From assembly GCA_964019055.1 (NCBI GenBank), contig OZ025217.1, positions 5,006,617 through 5,070,616 on the forward strand: a DNA stretch of 64,000 nt, in the 5' to 3' direction. Under the pieces are notes generated by a model, which saw nothing but the letters and a program-made list of their open reading frames with translations, had not been told where the DNA came from and made no database searches. The translations under genes and the position numbers were made by a program. Origin of the DNA: Anthopleura xanthogrammica (Eukaryota > Cnidaria > Anthozoa > Actiniaria > Actiniidae). Below are positions 51,801 to 63,777 of the stretch, piece after piece; within the stretch, counting starts at the first letter, position 1, and every line of letters starts with the position of its first letter.

Positions 51801-53442
51801 AAGCAGAAGATGGAAGAGATGCAACAGCACAATATGTCTTGGATAGAGGTAAGTCTTCGCCTCACATTACTAAACTCTCAATGCAAACTCAATAGGCCAT
51901 TTCAGAAACGAGCAAGGGACTGGGGACGAGTTTTGAATTTTAATCTAATTAGCAAACAAGCGTCCCCCCTAACCATACATTATTTGTAAATTTTTACACT
52001 TTTCAAAGCTTCTAACTCTGGTTCATATTATTCAAACCTGTTCAAATTTGCTAGACTTACTAATCTTATAATGCTCTTTAAAATTACAAAACTTTTTTTG
52101 CTAATTAGATTAAAATTCAAAGCTCGTCCCAAGTCCCTTGCTCGTTTCGGAAATGGCCTATATGCCATTGCCTAAGTTAGAATGCTGCGAGAGAATGTAA
52201 GGCTTAATCAAAGTGTTTCCATGACATTGTTGGAAAACATGAAGTTATCAAGGAAATATGGAATGTCACAAAAAAGCCTTGATTGACATCAACCAAAACC
52301 TTCTTCGCGGGATGATGATTCTGTGAGCACTATTGAAAATGACTGTAAGATGTATATATAGTTTGTGTCAGAAGGGGAGTTTATTGATGTTTATTGTTTG
52401 ATGATTTGACAGGTTCAGTTCCTGAGGAAGGCTGTGGATGTCTTGTGTCTGTGCCGTAACACCCTCAAATACACTTATGTCTTTGCTTTCTACCTAAGAA
52501 AGAATAACCAGTCAGTCATTTTCGAGGTCAGTTATTATTAATAGTTTCATAGCCATTCTGTCTCGTGGGGAGTGGGGGGGGGGGGGGGACTCCCATACAC
52601 TGTATTTAGAGGGGCGGGATGCTTGTCGGATATTTTGAAAATGACCCCTAAAAGGTACGAAGAGCATCCCCATCCCTTTCACATCGGAGTCCCCCCCTCT
52701 CCTGGGTCTGTCTTTCCCTCTACTTCTTCCCTTCTTCCTCCCCTGATTTTTCTTCTCTACCTCCTGTCTTCTGCTCATCCTCCTACCCAGAGTCCCTTTC
52801 TTCCTCCTCTTCTTCCCTCCCTCATTCACCCCCTTTCCCCACATTCTCCTTCAACCTCTCCTCTTCCTGATACAACAGGACAACCAGAAAGACTTGGAGA
52901 TGGCAACAGAAACACTCTCAGAGTACTTAGAACGAGATATCACACAAGAATCTCTATCCGACATCAAACAAAAAGTACAAGACAAGTACAGGTTTGTTTA
53001 AATACCATTTGCTCACTTTAGGCTACATTTTATAGAATGCAAACTGAAATAGGCCTTTTCTGAGATGATTTAGTTTACTGTGGTTCACCACAAGATATTA
53101 CAAAACATAATTAGAAAATTAAAAATTTTAAATTACATTTTAAAAAAACATTGTGCAAACATATGGGTCCCCGTAGTGGAGCTTTGCTCTGTGGGGTTGC
53201 TCTGTCCATGTGACGAAGTTTGTAAATAAAAATAAATAAATGAATGTCAAAACAGAAAAAATATAGTTGCAAGGGTCAATAACAAGACTCTCGCCCCAAT
53301 TGAATAAAAAAAGAACATTGTACTTTATCATCACTAATCCATTTGTCTATGCAGATACTGCGAAGCAAGACGCAAGGCATTACTGGACCACGTGTACGAA
53401 GGGTATGACACAGATATCTGGGAATACAAGGACTATGACTAA
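42851..53442 (+). CDS. ARIH1: Ariadne-1 RBR E3 ubiquitin ligase
   Basis: RING-IBR-RING ligase that accepts ubiquitin from an E2 onto its own cysteine and, in known orthologues, acts with neddylated cullin-RING ligases. Sixteen exons: 42851-43072, 45407-45474, 45744-45828, 47089-47154, 47288-47380, 47809-47864, 48196-48262, 48799-48905, 49366-49408, 49997-50146, 51129-51181, 51306-51363, 51702-51848, 52413-52526, 52879-52991, 53355-53442. Total 1530 nt, 509 residues. Order: acidic N-terminus (about 1-45), UBA-like region (about 60-105), RING1 from Cys137, IBR ([20 protein letters not shown]), RING2 from Cys295 with catalytic Cys308 in GGCNHM, then the Ariadne domain ([36 protein letters not shown]) to the end. 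The family is about 557 residues in human; the shorter length is in the N-terminal low-complexity part. ATG 42851 is chosen because MDSGDED matches family N-termini. All active-site residues are present. Confidence 0.97.
43950..44620. repeat. 142-bp tandem repeat in ARIH1 intron 1
   Basis: Units with CACCAAGGGAAATAAGTAAA at about 44202, 44344 and 44486 (period 142), preceded by a more diverged unit. Confidence 0.85.
44735..45053. repeat. (ATCC)n microsatellite
   Basis: Roughly 270 bp of near-perfect CCAT units with TTCATTCA interruptions at both ends. Gives long artefactual frames in several readings. Confidence 0.97.
45068..45222. mobile_element. MITE next to the microsatellite
   Basis: TATGATATGAAAAATTATGC mirrored by GCATAATTTTTCATATCATA, extended by AATTATTGGATGAGGCT / AGCCGAATTCAATAATT. 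Confidence 0.65.
45511..45653. mobile_element. Family B relative
   Basis: AGACCCCTTGCACTAATTCC / GGAATTAGTGCAAGAGGTC as terminal inverted repeats; divergent interior. In ARIH1 intron 2. Confidence 0.6.
46240..46325 (-). mobile_element. tRNA-like SINE head or tRNA pseudogene
   Basis: Minus strand has GCATAGCTCAGTTGGTTAG (D-arm/A box) and GGGTTCGATCCTC (T-arm/B box) at tRNA spacing, but stems are imperfect. In an ARIH1 intron. Confidence 0.5.
46408..46578. mobile_element. TIR element, GGGCTCAAAATAACNGCCGGTCA type, copy 1
   Basis: GGGGCTCAAAATAACTGCCG and TGACCGGCTGTTATTTTG…GCCC; shares AGTCAAGTACCAAATTTGGC with the next copy. Confidence 0.65.
48596..48733. mobile_element. Same TIR family, copy 2
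   Basis: AGCTCAAAATAACGGCCAGT and ACCGGCCATTATTTTGAGCC. In an ARIH1 intron. Confidence 0.65.
50370..50670. repeat. CCTTGAAAAGCCCTTGAAT tandem motif
   Basis: Irregular repeats of CCTTGAAAAG(C/T)CCTT… and TTGACAATAGTCATTTTGGA in an ARIH1 intron. Confidence 0.65.
50735..50985. repeat. Dispersed repeat with GCAATGTTGC motifs
   Basis: In an ARIH1 intron. Closest to the copy at 25-250 (shared ATGATCCTACT and CATTGCCTGCA words). Confidence 0.5.
52570..52700. mobile_element. Relative of the G-run TIR element
   Basis: A run of Gs with GACTCCCAT, central ATGACCCCTAAAAGG, and GGAGTCCCCCCC at the other end. In an ARIH1 intron. Confidence 0.6.
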
Positions 53443-55332
53443 ACACTCCTGCCTCAAGATCCTCGAAAATGGCTGACAACTCGACTGATTACCTTCGAAA
53501 GCTCATCATGGACAGGAAATTTGGTCAATGGATTCGTAGTTTCTCCCAGAGAAATTCACGAATACATTTTATTAATATTCGGTACCAATTTGATACTGTT
53601 ATATAAGAGTGTTAATGGCAGTGAGTTCTGTTCCCGCGCAACAATACCAACATGTTCGGTTACAATATAAAGCGTTTGTATATTTTCTTGTGTTCGTACT
53701 TTAGCTTATCCTTAGACTTAAAATACTTCTTGTCCGATATCTTTAAGCTCCGGTAACAAGACTATCTGCTGCTACCATCAGAGAAAGAGGCGTATAGTGT
53801 TTGAAAATGAATGTAGAACTTCGATGCTTTTTGGGGGAATGAACTAAGCTTTGGGGATTCGTGTAAGACTCAATGACCACCTAACTACTATTGTTTATAG
53901 CACAATCTGCAACTTAAATGTGACGTAAAACTGAGAACATTACAATCGGCTCCCAAACCAAAACAGACTTGATTTTTCCTACTACACCTATACCTCTCCT
54001 CAAAATTACCAAGAATTCGAGGTCACTGTCATATTGGATGACAACTAGGCTTAAAACTACAATCTTAATTTTCCTCCAATATGGCGGCCATGACGTCTCG
54101 ACTGAGAAATTGGAAAACGTTGAAACCATTACTCCAGTATTAGGAAATGTTGTATTGTGTGTCTTGAATAGCTACTTCCCCTCAAAATATGTTTTTTATA
54201 AATCTTTTCTGTTTTAAAAATAGGATAAATTTATTACACTTTGAAAGTTTTTTCTCCCATTCCAAAGTATTTCTCATTCATGGGCTATTTGTGTCAGATC
54301 TGTTGCCCAAGTCAATGGGGCATACTAATATTAATGTTCAGTCAAAAAGATATTTGCATGGTGGCGTACTGTATGCTGTCTAGAGCCCTTGTTCAGACTC
54401 GTTACCAAGGCAACCAGAATCTTAAAGCAAAATTAATTTTCTACAGGATTTGCAGTAATCTGGGTTAAATTAACTTTGTCTGAGATTCTGTGATTATATT
54501 GTATAATGAGCAACAATTGTGGTTCTATAATTGTGACCAAAGTAGAAATTTTTTCCGGCTACGCCATCCTGCAGACGACCTACAGGCTGGACTAGTAATA
54601 CTTTCAATAGGATATAACATGACTATTGTTGAAAATAGTTTGTAAATACAGAAGAAAATGTGAAATGCACTAAATGCATTAAACTTGTTGAATAGTAAAC
54701 TATAGTTCTATAAACTATAATTCTGAAAAAAAAACACGATATTTTTGCGCGCAAAATTTTAAATTTTAAGGAGGCGGAGCACCGTAAAAAGTTGAGGGGG
54801 TTTAGTTGGAAATCTTTAATCAGCAAAAAGTGTGGTGTCAGTAGCCCCCTGTCCCTCCCCCTCCATGCTCCTGGAAGCTAGATTTTCAGTTTTTTTTTAT
54901 GAATCCCAGCCCAAGCAAAGGGTGCTCAAGTTATAGCCACAAAAATATTCCTCGACTGGTTTAGTCCAATCTCGTACCCAGGGTCCTCCAGCCGACCTCC
55001 CTGCTTTGTCGTCAGCTGACCAAAAAGCTGGAAGATTCTGGGCTCGAGATTGGGTTTAGTCCAGAGTTGGACGCACTCTTATCGATGCGTGCGCTGCGAG
55101 GACGAACTAAGTAGCCGGAAATGACTGGTAAAATTTTTTTTTTTTTTTTTTGTATTTCGTGCGCGAACGCTGTTTCTCTTTTCTTTTTGCGATATAAATT
55201 ATTTAGTGAGAAAAGTGGGTCCAGTTCTGGTTAGCCAGCCAGTGATCTATTCCAAATAGGGTTCTTTAACAGGTGCAAAATACACTTAGGGTGATAATTT
55301 TCATTAACTCTTTAGACTTACGTTCCTCTTCA

Positions 55333-55786
55333 TAGACCCCTTGCAGCAAGTCGAAATGCAGCTCAATACACCAGTTTCACATTCGATGGAAACCGCTGTT
55401 TTTGAAGACCACAGACTCATTTGCACAGGCTTAGCCTCGTTTATAAGTCATCTATTCAACGACGTTATTAAAAGTCCGTGGGATTTCAAAACATTGGTAT
55501 TGTTCAACTTACACATTCTTTACATTACGGTTGACTTTTGCAAATCATTAGCAACAGCCAACTGTAATGTAAAGAATGTGCAAGTTGAATAATACCAATC
55601 CCACGGACTTTTAATGGTGTATTTGAATAGATGACTCATAAACGAGGCTAAGCCTGTGCAAATGAGTCTGTGTTCTTCAAAAACAGCGGTTTCCACCGAA
55701 TGTGAAACTGGAGTATTTGGAGGACAAAACAATGGGTTCCAATTCTCAGGAGATTGAAATTTGATATCACGTGCAAGGGGTCTACT
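55333..55786. mobile_element. Family B element split by a foldback insertion
   Basis: Left part ends CAGCTCAAT, right part resumes ATTTGGAGGACAAAAC; the intervening 55359-55718 is the foldback family C element. Confidence 0.75.
55359..55718. mobile_element. Foldback element family C, copy 2 (nested)
   Basis: Same arms as 24371-24733, inserted into a family B element. Confidence 0.8.
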
Positions 55787-56159
55787 ATTGTTTTTAAAAA
55801 CTTCAACTGAATGCTATCCATGCAATTAACCTTCAAATACGCACGCATTTAAAAAAATAATTTTTTTTTGCGTCGTGGGCCGAGTAAAATTGATCATGAA
55901 AATATAAATTACTAAATTTTATTACACCTGGGATCCGGGAATTAATTCGGACCGGATCTATTAGAAAGTAAATTAATATAAGCCAATTTACACTCTTCTG
56001 ACAAGTTTTCTTTAGTCGGATCAAAGTGTGTTTGCTTAGTTTTGCAAAGCATGGGAAAATCCCCAGCATTTACACTTGACGTTATAAATTTACATATCTA
56101 GAATGTTGGTCATTAGATGAGAAAAGTCAGTCGAAGAACAATGGTTGGGCAGAAGGATT

Positions 56160-56430
56160 CGACAAATTTATTGCCGTACCGTAGACCAGCTAGTACCGTA
56201 ACCTAACTACGCGTTGTGGTTGGAATCATTTAGGGCATTAAGGGGAAGCAATTCAAATGTTACTGGAGGCTATATCGTGCGTAACCCATCTAGCAGTTGT
56301 CGTTGGAATTGTTAGGGGAAGCGGGGAAGCCATTTCAGTGTTACTGGAGGCTATATCGTGCGTAACCTAACTACGCGTTGTGATTGGAACAAAATTAATT
56401 GGAAGCCATTTCAATGTTATATATCAGGTT
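56160..56430. repeat. Tandem motif, ~2.5 copies
   Basis: GTTACTGGAGGCTATATCGT and CTACGCGTTGTGGTTGGAA words repeated. Confidence 0.6.
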
Positions 56431-57889
56431 TTTAAATCTTGAATGTGCTGTAAATCAGCACTGTATTTTTCTCACTCAAACAAAAAACCGCTCAATTGTT
56501 AAACTACATGAGAATAAAGAGCCGTTTGTAAAGAGCCATTAAGAGATTAGCGGACATTAGTATTCTAATCACAATAGGTTGTTCAATAACAAAGTGAGTG
56601 GGTTATAAGTAATGTCTTGTGATATTAATATAATTCCCAATCAGTCGAATAATCATTACGTATTCCATGGTTAGTCATAACAATCAGTACAAGTCATCTT
56701 AAGATCTCTCAACTTGCAAATCATTTGTGGTGTACAGAAAAAAAGAGTATTTTCAGAAACTGAGCTAGACTTCTACTAAAACGCTTAAGGTAATAATATT
56801 TTATAAAGTTTTTGAACTGAACACTGCCATGCTTTGACTCTGTTCGGCCATTTTGGACTCGAGGTTTTCATTTCATCGTGTTAACACATTTACCCAATCA
56901 TTCAGAGAGAGATTTTCGATCGTACCTCGATCGATATTTCCATGTTACAAAACTACATCTCGACAAACCACAACAGCATCTTAGTAAAGGTTGATTTAAA
57001 CGGTAGGATTTTGCCTCAAAAATCTACGTCGCGCGACCGTACAACTTGCTTACGACTGTATATGGCAGCTAAAACTTGCCGTAAGCATAATTTCGCGCGA
57101 CAACTGTGAGGAAAAATCGTCCGGGGAAATTGATTTCGATGGGCTATATTTCAAAAACAACAACGGTGACTCACATTTTTTATTTTAGTATCTTATAAAA
57201 AATTACATAAGCTGTCAGTGTTCCAAATTTGAAGAAAAAAATATGGGAAAATCATTAAAAACACGTATTTGGATGAAAACTTCAATCTACGTTACGGCCA
57301 AAGCGTCACCATGGTGGCTGCAAGTTTGAGTAAAAAACTACAAGTTATTTGTATGTATTCATAAATATATACACAAAATATTTATCTATAGGTTATGATC
57401 GAGACGGTTTTTTCAAAAAATGTTTAGCAAGTCATTTAGTTCTTAGTACAAAAAAATGACTTTACTGCTCGACTCGACAAGAATTTTCGACAAGACAAAG
57501 GCTGCACTTTGATATCATCTCACTCCTAAACGAGAACTTTGACCCCCATTTTTTATTTGCTCATGGAACTTTGATGGTCTTATTTCACCATGCGAAGTTT
57601 GAAGAAAAAAAACATGGGAAACTTTTTTGCCCGCGAACGTCCTTAAGAAAACTCTTTCCAAATATTGTCTGCACTGCACAAAAAAGCGATCTTGTCTTTA
57701 ATATTTATTGCTATTCAATATTACGTTGTTATGAGAGAAATAGTGACAAGAAAGTATCTCTAATAGCAAAGTATCTTCAGGTTGGAGGAACATGAACTGA
57801 TGGATATTTATGATTCGTGCGCTTTTACGTTTTATGCTATCACTGTATGGGATAAGATATAGTTCTTTTAGTTAAAAATAAATAAAAAC

Positions 57890-58085
57890 CTTGCTTGCTG
57901 TGCTGTGTGCAGTAACAAAGCACTTGAGAATAGGCAGAACACTCGAGAAGTGTTGAAAAGCACTCCGCTACGTGCCGTGCTTCTCCTGCCAACCCCCGTG
58001 CTTTATAACTGCACAGAGACACGCGCGCGTTTTCTTTTTCTTCACTCTCTTTTATTCTATACTCGAGTTTCATTATTATTTGAAG
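57890..58085. repeat. Dispersed repeat with TTGCTTGCTGTGCTGTGTG
   Basis: The opening word recurs at about 48580; interior has inverted CTCGAGAAGTG / CGCGCG stretches. Not classified. Confidence 0.4.
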
Positions 58086-59084
58086 AGCGACTTTTGATAA
58101 AGAATTTACTAAGAAAACTAGCGGTAAGCGTTTTTATCCTAATTATTTCATTTTTGTTTTGTTTTCTTCATTTTTTATTATTGCCAGAGAATGATTAGCT
58201 AGTAAAACAAAGGCTAAGAAGCAGAGGGGGGTAGTGTATTTTCCTCTGCAGGTCTCTTATTACCAACTAATTTGCATTTATTTAGTCGTTACGTTTTAAA
58301 ATAAACTTCAATTAAAACGATCGATAAACTTAAATCGTAGGTCACTTTACATCAATACTGAAAAGTCGTCTTCATAAATAATAGTTTCAATTTCATTAAG
58401 ATTTTCCAATTAATATTTTTATTCTTGATTTTGACAGAACTTGATCAGTAATATAGTTGTTTCAACGCAAATATTGAGATATTGACGAATGAAAGATCCA
58501 TCCAAAAAGATCCTTATCTCAGTGTTCCATTATCATATCGCTCCAGCTTACTGCTCATGCTTACGGCTCATGTGGAGTTCGACATTTGACTTGGGCCTAA
58601 GGAACCTTCGTTGGGAGTGATCTTTTCTCATTTTTGGAATAAAATTCTTTGTTGAAGATATTTTCATCTGTAAATATACCTATTCTTTTGTAATCAGAGG
58701 AGAAATAAGTGAGCAAATGCAGAATAATAGCACATGTCTGTCATCTACAAAAGTGATATTTTTCTCCGATTGACTCTCCAATCGGATTATATCCCATCAG
58801 GCCCGGCTGCTACGCGAGAATTTTCACAGCTGTTCAACGTGTTGTTTATTTGTCTTGGTGTTTGTTTGGTTCAACGTTATCCTGACACAACTACAGCTGT
58901 TGCTAGCTGCATCAAATTTTATCTTTTGATGACAACAAGTGTGCGCTATTATTGCCAAAACACCTTCACTTTGTTTGTAATTTGTCCCATTTCAAATGCA
59001 GGAATTCGAATAAGTAATCATTAATAATAATAACATTGATTTAAAGAGATGTAGAACACTGTTCTTACCGAGTTCCTGACTTTT

Positions 59085-59165
59085 CGGATCTTGACGTCCT
59101 CGTTGTAGCTACTCGCCGGTCATGTCGTTACTTCAACGAGAGGCTGAAGGTCCGAAACGTAAATA
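59085..59165. repeat. Inverted arms with CGA…TCCGAAA motif
   Basis: AACGAGAGGCTGAAGGTCCG on plus and AACGAGGACGTCAAGATCCG on minus, each followed by AAA. Same motif layout as the 38658-38813 palindrome. Confidence 0.5.
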
Positions 59166-61520
59166 ATAAATATATTTTTCCTCGACTGTTTTATCATCCA
59201 TTTTCTTAACATGTTATCGTTACTGACCAATGCAGCACTCACTACTGGACCAGTCTAAAACTTTAATTTATGTTCGCTTGTTTTTTGTTTGTTTGTTTGT
59301 TTGTAGTTGTCTTCTTTGAGTGGCATAATCATTCAAACTTTCGTAAACATAATTGATCGAACGGAAAGAATCATGATTGAGAATGTATAAAACGCCTGAA
59401 GTTTGTCATCTACCGAAATTACCACAGCTGTTTACATATTTCGACGACCTGCACAACTTTATAGATGATTTGTTTACCAATTCAGTCACTTAAAAACTGC
59501 TAGACAAAAAAGCTCTATATAATATTCAGAATATATTCTAGTAAGAGAAAATAGACCAGTTCGTTTTCTCTTTTAATTCGAGTATTTATCTCAGCTTGAA
59601 GCTGAAATGATCCTGACAGCCTCATTTAAAGTTGCGAGAAACAGCGCAGTGCAACTCAAACATATCTCAAGCTGTCAACCTATTTTTCCTATGATTATTA
59701 AAATGAAAATAACCAACACTGAAGAAAATACTGTTTTTTCCATGGATTTAAGGTTGTTGTACTTGTGCCTCTCGGTTCTTGCTTGAATTCTTTCTTGTAT
59801 GTCGAGGTTAAAGAAAGAAATAGTACAGTCAAGAGAAAAACTGATCTGCAAAAGGTTCCCAAAATTATGTACTGTGAAAAATTGCTTTGACACATAGCAA
59901 TTACTACACATTATTCCAGCTGTATAAAATAGCTGTGATTCACATCATTATAACAAAGGTTGGTGTAGATAGCCTTTCTTTATCTTCACCTTAGCGGAAC
60001 AAGCGCTAATGATGTATTCAGTCGATGATTAATTTTAGAACTAAAACCATTTCAATGTTATCATCATAAGATCTCGTTAAGACTTGTTAGCAGGACTTTA
60101 TAGGTTGGTTTGCTTAGAAAATAACGCTGGTTTGACTTCTGAAAGGCAAAGAAACAGGTAAGATAGACTTTTTTAAGCTATAAGAACGAACCAGAGGTGA
60201 AAAATGTCGATTGTTTGTGTAACATTTTTGAAGGTAATCCTGATTTGAGCTATTACTGAATTGTTTTTAAAAACTCTGAAATACTGTCAAATTCAGTTTG
60301 CCTGAAACCCTTGAATTCTTCGTGTTCTGCTTAAATGATCTGTTTTACAAAACGTTCGTGGCGATGAAAGTTTCACAAAAACTAGATTGAGATACTACGG
60401 ACTTGGGACTTGGTTTGCAGGAGGCTAAATTAAAATTCACCGCGTGCAGTGGCATCTCTTTTAAATTAACTTGTCCGATATCGGAATACTGTAGCCAAAT
60501 AAGGAGAGAAGGAAAATATTCAATAATTTGCTTTACTTGACCGTAACAGCTGTGTAAAGACGAATCATAGTGTAACTTTACTATACAGTGGTTCAATTTA
60601 TTGAACATTTTTCTTGCATTGTTCAACAAGCGAGATTCTATCGTCGTCCGTTATGACAATGGGTTTACAACACTACAGGGTCGTAGCAAGACTGAAATGT
60701 TTACCGAGGCAATCGACCGCCGTAGGCTAGGGCAATTAGGGGTGATTGGGGGGGAGGGGTTGCATGCTCCGCCAAAAATTTTTGAAATGCGGACTCTGGG
60801 AAATTCGATTTCCAGCGTTTTGAGAGGCATTTGTGACATATTTATTGTATTAAAGTTATGTCAATTTTGCAAGAAAAGAAAAGAATTTATTAAAGGATTA
60901 AAGAAAACTAGAAAAATAATAATAGCTGAAATTTTACCGCGGCAAATGCCTCGGTGGCCTCATCGTAACTACGGCCCTGCACTAGGTATATGAAACAGTT
61001 ATGACTTGCACTTGATAAGTTTTTTTTAACGAAAAAAGGACTAATCTTACCCCATAACTATGATTTTCAGTTATCACACTTAACTTTGATTTCAATATCA
61101 TGTTTGCATTCATTAATTTATGCTCTAAAAGTAAGAAAATTTGGGAGCTAAGCTACGCTAGAAGTTTGTCAACAACAGAATTAACAGAATCTAACTTTGA
61201 AATGACTTCATTAGACGCTGCAGCCATCATTGATCGGCCAACCTCTTAGCGGTCAGTTAATTAACAACATGGTATTTGCACTGATAAGTCACGTGATCCA
61301 ATCCTCTTGAAAGCACAGTTGGATGTGTCAAAATAAACCCCAGGAATATGGGAAGAACACCTCGATATCACTGATAAGAAGGTAAAGATCTAACTCATGA
61401 TGTGCAATACAGGAGAAATGGCATTACTGTTCTAGTTGTATTTGTATTTGGAAGTGCATTGGACAGCCATTCCCATCCTGCGAGATTTAGTTTATGATCT
61501 ATTTTTGGCGCTCAAAAATG

Positions 61521-61550
61521 TGACGTCATCGATCGCTACCGCCATCTTGG
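61521..61550 (+). promoter_or_regulatory. CRE plus YY1-type element
   Basis: TGACGTCA at 61521-61528 and GCCATCTTGG at 61541-61550, 36-65 bp before the candidate ATG at 61586. YY1-type sites are common at start sites of housekeeping and mitochondrial genes; use here is inferred. Confidence 0.4.
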
Positions 61551-61585
61551 TTCGCCTTGACGAACGATTTCTGTTTTTGGGTTTT

Positions 61586-63777
61586 ATGTTTAAAATTGTT
61601 CACCGTATTTCATTCGTTCAACCTAGATTTTTTACGAGGTACATTTCTTCAACTTTTTTATATTTACTTTACTTATTCTCTCATCAAAATAGCTTACTTT
61701 CTTTCCTTTTTCTGTGAGGTTTTCTACCATTTATTCTTCGACTTTTTATTCCGGCAGTTTTTCTCCTTTTAGCCACAAAAAAATCCATATTTTTGAGCTT
61801 AGTCTGCATATCCATATCACGTTCGATGTTAATATTTTATTTTATTTTATTTCATTGTTATAAATCTTGCTCCGTCGCCACAGGCCATAAGAGAAACCAA
61901 ATCCAACCTATAGAAAACTTTGTAAAGGCTAAATATATCCTCGAACATAACCTCGCAACATAATAAACTCAGCTTGGATCATCAATATTGACGCTGTCCT
62001 ATGATCAAGATAGAAGATTCTCTTTTCCGTCTCAGTTCATCGATATTTTTTTGGTAATTTAGAACAAAACATCAACTTTTTTTTATGCAGAAACCAGAAA
62101 TTATAGCTTCGAAAACTAATCAGCTTATTATTTTTCAATACATCTTTCGGTAATTTCTTTGCACGCTTTCCATTACTGATTATTAGCTTAGCAATCCTCC
62201 TGAGTGCTGCGTGGAGCAACGGACGACGAACACACGTAAGTTTTATTTGTTGTCAAATATCAGTCATAATTTTTCGCTTATCATAAAATCTATTACGAAT
62301 TTAAATTTGTTAATAAGTTTTTCAGGCAAGTTTCGTCAAATATTTTCAAAAGAATTTTTCTAAATGATGATCTCAAATCGATTATTTTGTCAATTCTTTG
62401 CTGGGGGATAATGCCTTCTTTCGCATAAATAGTTTATAAGGAATATTATTGTCAGAAAATATAAGCTTTTTCTGCCAAAAAAAGAAAAACAAATTTGATT
62501 TTTCTTAGTTTGTGAAAATTGCTAACAGTTTTGTTTTCTTCGTCATGCAGTTAGTATATATTTAAGGTAAAAATACTGAATTATTTGGTTTCTATATCAT
62601 GTTTATGCATTCTAATTTCAAATTTCAATTTTGCATTTCGATTAAGTTCGGATTAGCTGATGTGTTCGAAGAAATTGCTTTAGTAAACTCCAACTGAGAT
62701 TGTAATCGATCTTCTTTAAAGCTTAAATTTCAAAACACCTTGTTACGAACTAGTAATTTTTCCTCTTCCTCTAGGATTTTCTCTGCCCAAATTATTATCT
62801 AAAAGCCGGCAAAATTGACTTTTCATGTTGATTTTGTAGAGGGAAAATTCAAAATGTGGCGCCGGTGAAAATGTTCGCCGAGAGGAAGAAACGATAAAAG
62901 CAAAACTTGCACGAAGTCTCGCGGCGTTGTACTCGAAACTAAAGCGACAAGGAAATACTAGGTATCCAAAAATGAAGATTACCTCCAAAGCAAAATAGAT
63001 TTTAACTCACTGAGAAGTAGAATTACAATCTTACTATGTCAAAGAAGGTTCCCTTTCATCACTAACAGCTGATAAAAGCCATAATTTTCTTCAATAAACA
63101 TTTAAGTTATTTGCTTTCATCAATGGAATTACTGGGAAGCATAAAGTTGTTAGGCGGCCAATGAAAATTTGTTGTAAAAATTGATTTTTGGCTTCAAATT
63201 AAAGCTGTAAAGGTCAAAATTATTTCATAATTGGATCAAATTTTACCTATTCAGTCTTGATCTATGTTGTCATTGTTTTAAAAAAAATATTTTAGTGCTC
63301 TGAAATTATGAAGTATATTGTCTCAGTAATTTTTGTAATTTCCTTCAACTTCCGGCCATATTGAATTTTTTTCTTTACTCTGCTAAATTTTTGTTTCTGA
63401 AACTTTAATCCCTTCAAATTAAAAAAGAATGAAATCTAAGATATAGAATTTTTTTTTTGTGAATTATGAGGTTCATTTGAAACAAGGAACATTTTCAAAC
63501 AACGTTTGAAAGTTCGGGAGTTCTATCTTTTGCTTGCAAATTATTTTAGTTCAAGTCTTTAATTTTATGCTAGTAATTAAGTATTTTTCAATCATTTGAA
63601 CTATAAATATCTTTAGTCTTCATTACCAATTAGAATTTAGACTGGAATTTCAAATTGAGATTATACTGAGATGAAAACTAAGAAAGATATCACAAATGTT
63701 ATAGAATCTGGAAAAATGACGCGGGAAAAACTCTATTATGCGATGCTGAAGTTCTCAGTACTAAGTTTTGCCAATAA
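61586..63777 (+). CDS. Putative small protein of unknown function, four exons
   Basis: Not recognised. Four exons with AG/GT borders and agreeing phases: 61586-61638, 62187-62235, 62840-62961, 63705-63777, giving 98 residues and a TAA stop overlapped by AATAAA (63776-63781). The first 18 residues (MFKIVHRISFVQPRFFTS) are basic and free of acidic residues, like a mitochondrial presequence; a hydrophobic stretch (LAILLSAAW) follows, so a signal peptide is also possible. Exon 3 (KAKLARSLAALYSKLKRQ region) is much richer in CpG than its surroundings. A CRE and a GCCATCTTGG element lie just upstream of the ATG. Alternative: splicing exon 1 straight to exon 3 gives a 36-residue product ending AERKKR. 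Exon 4 could also be spurious, with the gene running off the window. The chain is inference. Confidence 0.27.

Larger units (their letters stand above)
53443..61500. other. Intergenic region downstream of ARIH1
   Basis: ARIH1 3' UTR, then no exon I can recognise. A variant poly(A) signal (AATATAAAG, about 53656) precedes a T/G-rich stretch. Repeats: nested element 55.33-55.79 kb, tandem motif 56.16-56.43 kb, repeat 57.89-58.09 kb, inverted arms 59.08-59.17 kb. Confidence 0.55.

Noticed and set aside
60601..60993. 130-residue frame
   Set aside because: No recognisable motif and a composition change midway (GGGGG run, AT-rich end); looks like repeat sequence.
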